7,297 bases of DNA from Elusimicrobia bacterium RBG_16_66_12 (GTDB lineage: Bacteria > Elusimicrobiota > Elusimicrobia > UBA1565 > UBA9628). Positions 5,598-7,297 of the stretch are shown one piece after another. The notes beneath the pieces were generated by a model. It was not told the DNA's origin, searched no databases, and worked only from the letters and a program-made list of their open reading frames with translations. The position numbers were made by a program, and so were the translations under genes. Each line of letters opens with the position of its first letter. Positions within the stretch are counted from its first letter, which is position 1. The stretch lies in contig MGUL01000018.1 of assembly GCA_001800005.1 (NCBI GenBank), positions 4,672-11,968 on the forward strand, in the 5' to 3' direction.

Positions 5598-6026
5598 TCA
5601 GGTCAGCAGTTTGGAGAGCATCAGGGCGATGCCGAAGCCGAGCATGCCTCCGATCAGCGCGCCGACCGGCCCTCCGGCGGACCCCAAGGCGACGGCCCCC
5701 ACGGCCGCGCCGGCGACTTCGAGCCCGGTCGTCAGGGCGGGGGCGGGGACGGAGGCGTCGTACAAGGCCGTAATGGAGGCGGCGTCCAAGACCGTACGGG
5801 TCTGGGAAATGCGGCGGGGTTCGGGAGCGGCGAGCGCGGCGCCGCCGGGGACATTGTTGACGGAGGCCTTGACGGCCCCGGCGGCGCCGGCGCCGTCATA
5901 GCCCCTGCCCAGGGCGGTCTCGCCCGCGGCCATGCTGGCGGCGCGGTCGTAGGCCGTGCCGGCGGCGGAGGCCGGGAGGACGGCCGCGGCGGCCAGAAGG
6001 GCGAGGGCGATTGTTCGTCCGAGCAT
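5598..6026 (-). CDS. small secreted glycine-zipper protein, unknown function
   Basis: The protein is 142 residues. A signal peptide (MLGRTIALALLAAAAVLPASA) predicts cleavage near residue 21. An alanine/glycine-rich, low-complexity middle follows (23-70), then a short region with 'RRISQTRTVLDAASITALYD' (71-90). The last 40 residues (101-141) are a hydrophobic Gly/Ala stretch with serial GxxxG spacing (G106-G110, G115-G119, G118-G122, G122-G126, G126-G130) and a GGP turn at 118-120. That suggests a helical hairpin in a membrane, like glycine-zipper 2TM proteins of the envelope. Family membership is not claimed. It is monocistronic, with a TATACT six bases before the ATG and a hairpin after the stop. 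High GC raises the risk of a false frame, but signal peptide, promoter and terminator all agree. Confidence 0.72.
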   Translation of the reverse strand: MLGRTIALALLAAAAVLPASAAGTAYDRAASMAAGETALGRGYDGAGAAGAVKASVNNVPGGAALAAPEPRRISQTRTVLDAASITALYDASVPAPALTTGLEVAGAAVGAVALGSAGGPVGALIGGMLGFGIALMLSKLLT

Positions 6027-6032
6027 GAAACG

Positions 6033-6038
6033 AGTATA
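6033..6038 (-). promoter_or_regulatory. -10-like TATACT before the glycine-zipper gene
   Basis: The minus strand reads TATACT, five of six matches to the -10 consensus, followed by six bases and the ATG at 6026. The expected transcript start is at the ATG or one base before it. No Shine-Dalgarno sequence and no clear -35 are present. Confidence 0.55.
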
Positions 6039-6072
6039 GTCGTGCCCGAGACCGGACGCCTGAGGCGAAACA

Positions 6073-6088
6073 CCCAGGAGCGTCTGGG
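6073..6088 (-). terminator. weak terminator candidate after top6A
   Basis: On the minus strand CCCAG, ACGCTC, CTGGG is followed by TGTTT. The stem is only five to six bp and lies about 45 bp past the top6A stop, upstream of the glycine-zipper -10 box. Orientation and the short T-run fit termination of the topoisomerase transcript. Confidence 0.35.
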
Positions 6089-6133
6089 CCTAAGGACCTA
6101 GGAATGGATTCCCCTGGCGCTCGCCGGCCGGGC

Positions 6134-7228
6134 TCAGTCGAGCCAGTCCTTGTCCTTGAGCTTTTTGGGCAGGTACTGCTTGGTCAGGTACTGGAAGTCC
6201 TTGTTGGCCAGCGCGTCGAGCTCGAACTTCAGGCCGGAGGAGAGCATGCGCTTGATCTCGACCTGCCACTCCTTCTTCTGGAACCACGGGTAGTTCAGCA
6301 GTTCCTTCGCGCGGCCGATGTCCTTGTCGTTGAGCTTGATGCCGACGTTGCGGGGCAGGTCGTAGTGCTCCGGATCCGCCGAGGAAAGACCGATGAACTT
6401 CGCCGACGGGATGGCCATGCGCTGGCTCTCGAAGGCGAGGTTGATCGAGCCCTGCTTGACGACCGAGTAGATGTAGTAGCCCCAGGGGTCGTTGTCGACC
6501 AGCACGTAGACGGGGAGCCTCTTCTCCTCGTGCAGGCGGCGCGCCAGGCGGCGCACGCCGCGCGGCGGCTGGCCGTTGCCGGTCAGCAGGATGCAGTTGT
6601 ATTTCCTCCAGAACTTGTCCTCGGCGAGGCGGTTCCACTGCGTGCCCTTCTCGATGAGCAGCACGAAGTCGGCGGTGCACTTCTTGATCTTCAGGTATTC
6701 ATCCTCGACGATCGAGGGCACCGAGTAGCCGCCCTTGCCGAGCTTGGCGCAGTCGACCTTATCGCCGTCGTCCTCGAAGACGACGGGGCCGATGACGGTC
6801 CCCGCGTTCTCGGCGCGCACGTGGAACTCCTCGCGCAGGGCGGCCAGTCCGACCTCCAAGTCCTCGATGACCGGGTCGGACTCGGCCTGGTCGTCGAAGG
6901 TGTTCTCGTGGGAGTCGCCCATCGTGTGCTTCGTGCGGTAGTAGATCTCGCGCAGGCTGGTCGTGAGGTCCGCCTTCTGGAGCTCGTTCAGCGCGTCGGC
7001 GACCAGCATGGTCTGCATGAACTTCTTGGCCATCGCGACGTTGAAGAAGGTGCGCATCTGCTTGCTCGGGCCCATCTCGATGAAGCCCTTCTTCTCGTTG
7101 AACTTCACGTTCGACAAGGAACGCACCGGGATGGCGATCGCGGGATCCCTCTTCTTCTGGGCGGCCGCGATCACGAGGTCGGCCAGGCCGATCAGCTTCT
7201 TTTCGACGGCGGGATTCTTCTTGGCCAT
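6134..7228 (-). CDS. top6A: DNA topoisomerase VI subunit A (Spo11/Top6A family)
   Basis: The A subunit of this type IIB topoisomerase cuts both DNA strands through a tyrosine link and, with the ATPase B subunit, relaxes and decatenates DNA. The protein is 364 residues, close to archaeal subunits. The winged-helix part carries 'TSLREIYYRTKHTM' (90-103); by family alignment the second tyrosine, Tyr97, should be catalytic. The Toprim domain has Glu193 in 'FVLLIEKGT' and Asp245/Asp247 in 'PVYVLVDNDPWGYYIYSVVK', the metal-binding acidic residues. 'LLTGNGQPPRGVRRLARRL' (214-232) and 'FIGLSSAD' (278-285) are further family blocks. The ATG at 7228 follows the upstream stop by three bases, so it is in an operon, in the B-then-A order known from archaea. 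All key residues are intact. The enzyme is rare in Bacteria, and its genes are often mislabelled topoisomerase IV subunit A. Confidence 0.93.
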   Translation of the reverse strand: MAKKNPAVEKKLIGLADLVIAAAQKKRDPAIAIPVRSLSNVKFNEKKGFIEMGPSKQMRTFFNVAMAKKFMQTMLVADALNELQKADLTTSLREIYYRTKHTMGDSHENTFDDQAESDPVIEDLEVGLAALREEFHVRAENAGTVIGPVVFEDDGDKVDCAKLGKGGYSVPSIVEDEYLKIKKCTADFVLLIEKGTQWNRLAEDKFWRKYNCILLTGNGQPPRGVRRLARRLHEEKRLPVYVLVDNDPWGYYIYSVVKQGSINLAFESQRMAIPSAKFIGLSSADPEHYDLPRNVGIKLNDKDIGRAKELLNYPWFQKKEWQVEIKRMLSSGLKFELDALANKDFQYLTKQYLPKKLKDKDWLD

Positions 7229-7231
7229 GGC

Positions 7232-7297
7232 CTATTTCCGCCTCTTCGTCGGTCTGGACTTCTTCGCCTTCTTGGCGCGGGCCTTCTTCTTGGGTTC
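7232..7297 (-). CDS. C-terminal end of upstream gene, probably topoisomerase VI subunit B
   Basis: Only the last 21 codons are in the window: EPKKKARAKKAKKSRPTKRR, then K and a TAG stop. The stop is three bases before the top6A ATG, and the frame is open to the right edge. Lys/Arg make up most of the tail, consistent with a disordered DNA-binding extension. Position immediately before top6A suggests the ATPase subunit B, but no B-subunit motif is visible. A histone-H1-like or other basic protein is the alternative. Confidence 0.6.
   Translation of the reverse strand, partial: EPKKKARAKKAKKSRPTKRRK

Noticed and set aside
4598..5773. Plus-strand open frame of 391 codons
   Set aside because: It runs antisense across the amidase, its promoter and two hairpins, and is rich in Arg, Gly and Ala with no domain. 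It is a shadow of the amidase gene.
1..7297. CRISPR array, insertion sequence or toxin-antitoxin pair
   Set aside because: No spaced direct repeats, transposase motifs, terminal inverted repeats or paired small toxin/antitoxin genes were seen on either strand.

Overview
The window is a GC-rich bacterial chromosome segment. Its coding capacity is mostly on the minus strand, with a single plus-strand gene, an ABC-F ATPase. Secreted and envelope proteins predominate: a lipoprotein, a pilin-like membrane protein, an N-acetylmuramoyl-L-alanine amidase, a secreted hypothetical protein and a glycine-zipper protein. A DNA topoisomerase VI A subunit, which is scarce in Bacteria, sits at the right end. 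Signal peptides, a lipobox and a peptidoglycan amidase point to a diderm bacterium. The pilin-like C-terminal pattern and the bacterial topoisomerase VI together suggest a lineage such as Elusimicrobiota, but this is an inference only.

Left region (1-2100, minus strand): a tight three-gene operon. In transcription order it encodes a three-TM protein with a pilin-like tail (2085-1459), a four-TM protein with a HEAT-like helical tail (1457-609), and a COG3014-like TPR lipoprotein (579 to beyond the left edge). Codon use here is less biased to G/C-ending codons than in the genes to the right, so the block may be accessory.

Junction (2086-2280): no protein gene. It holds a hairpin with GAAA on the minus strand, a 14-bp A/T-rich palindrome, about 25 nt that look like the 3' end of a minus-strand tRNA (CCA, acceptor strand, T-loop), a second hairpin, and a -10-like box just before the ABC-F start.

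Middle (2281-5443): the ABC-F gene converges on, and overlaps by 11 bp, a minus-strand secreted hypothetical gene. Upstream of that gene lies a minus-strand amidase with a clear TTGACA/TATATC promoter, a palindrome over its -35 and a good ribosome binding site.

Right (5542-7297, minus strand): a 14-bp perfect-stem hairpin, a small secreted glycine-zipper protein, and topoisomerase VI subunit A. The A subunit follows by 3 bp the Lys/Arg-rich end of another gene, probably topoisomerase VI subunit B.

A recurring theme is that four of the five transcription units with a visible start have a TANNNT -10-like box only 6-8 nt before the start codon and no Shine-Dalgarno sequence. This predicts leaderless mRNAs. 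The amidase, the fifth, has a normal leader, and the internal operon gene at 1457 has a strong Shine-Dalgarno sequence.
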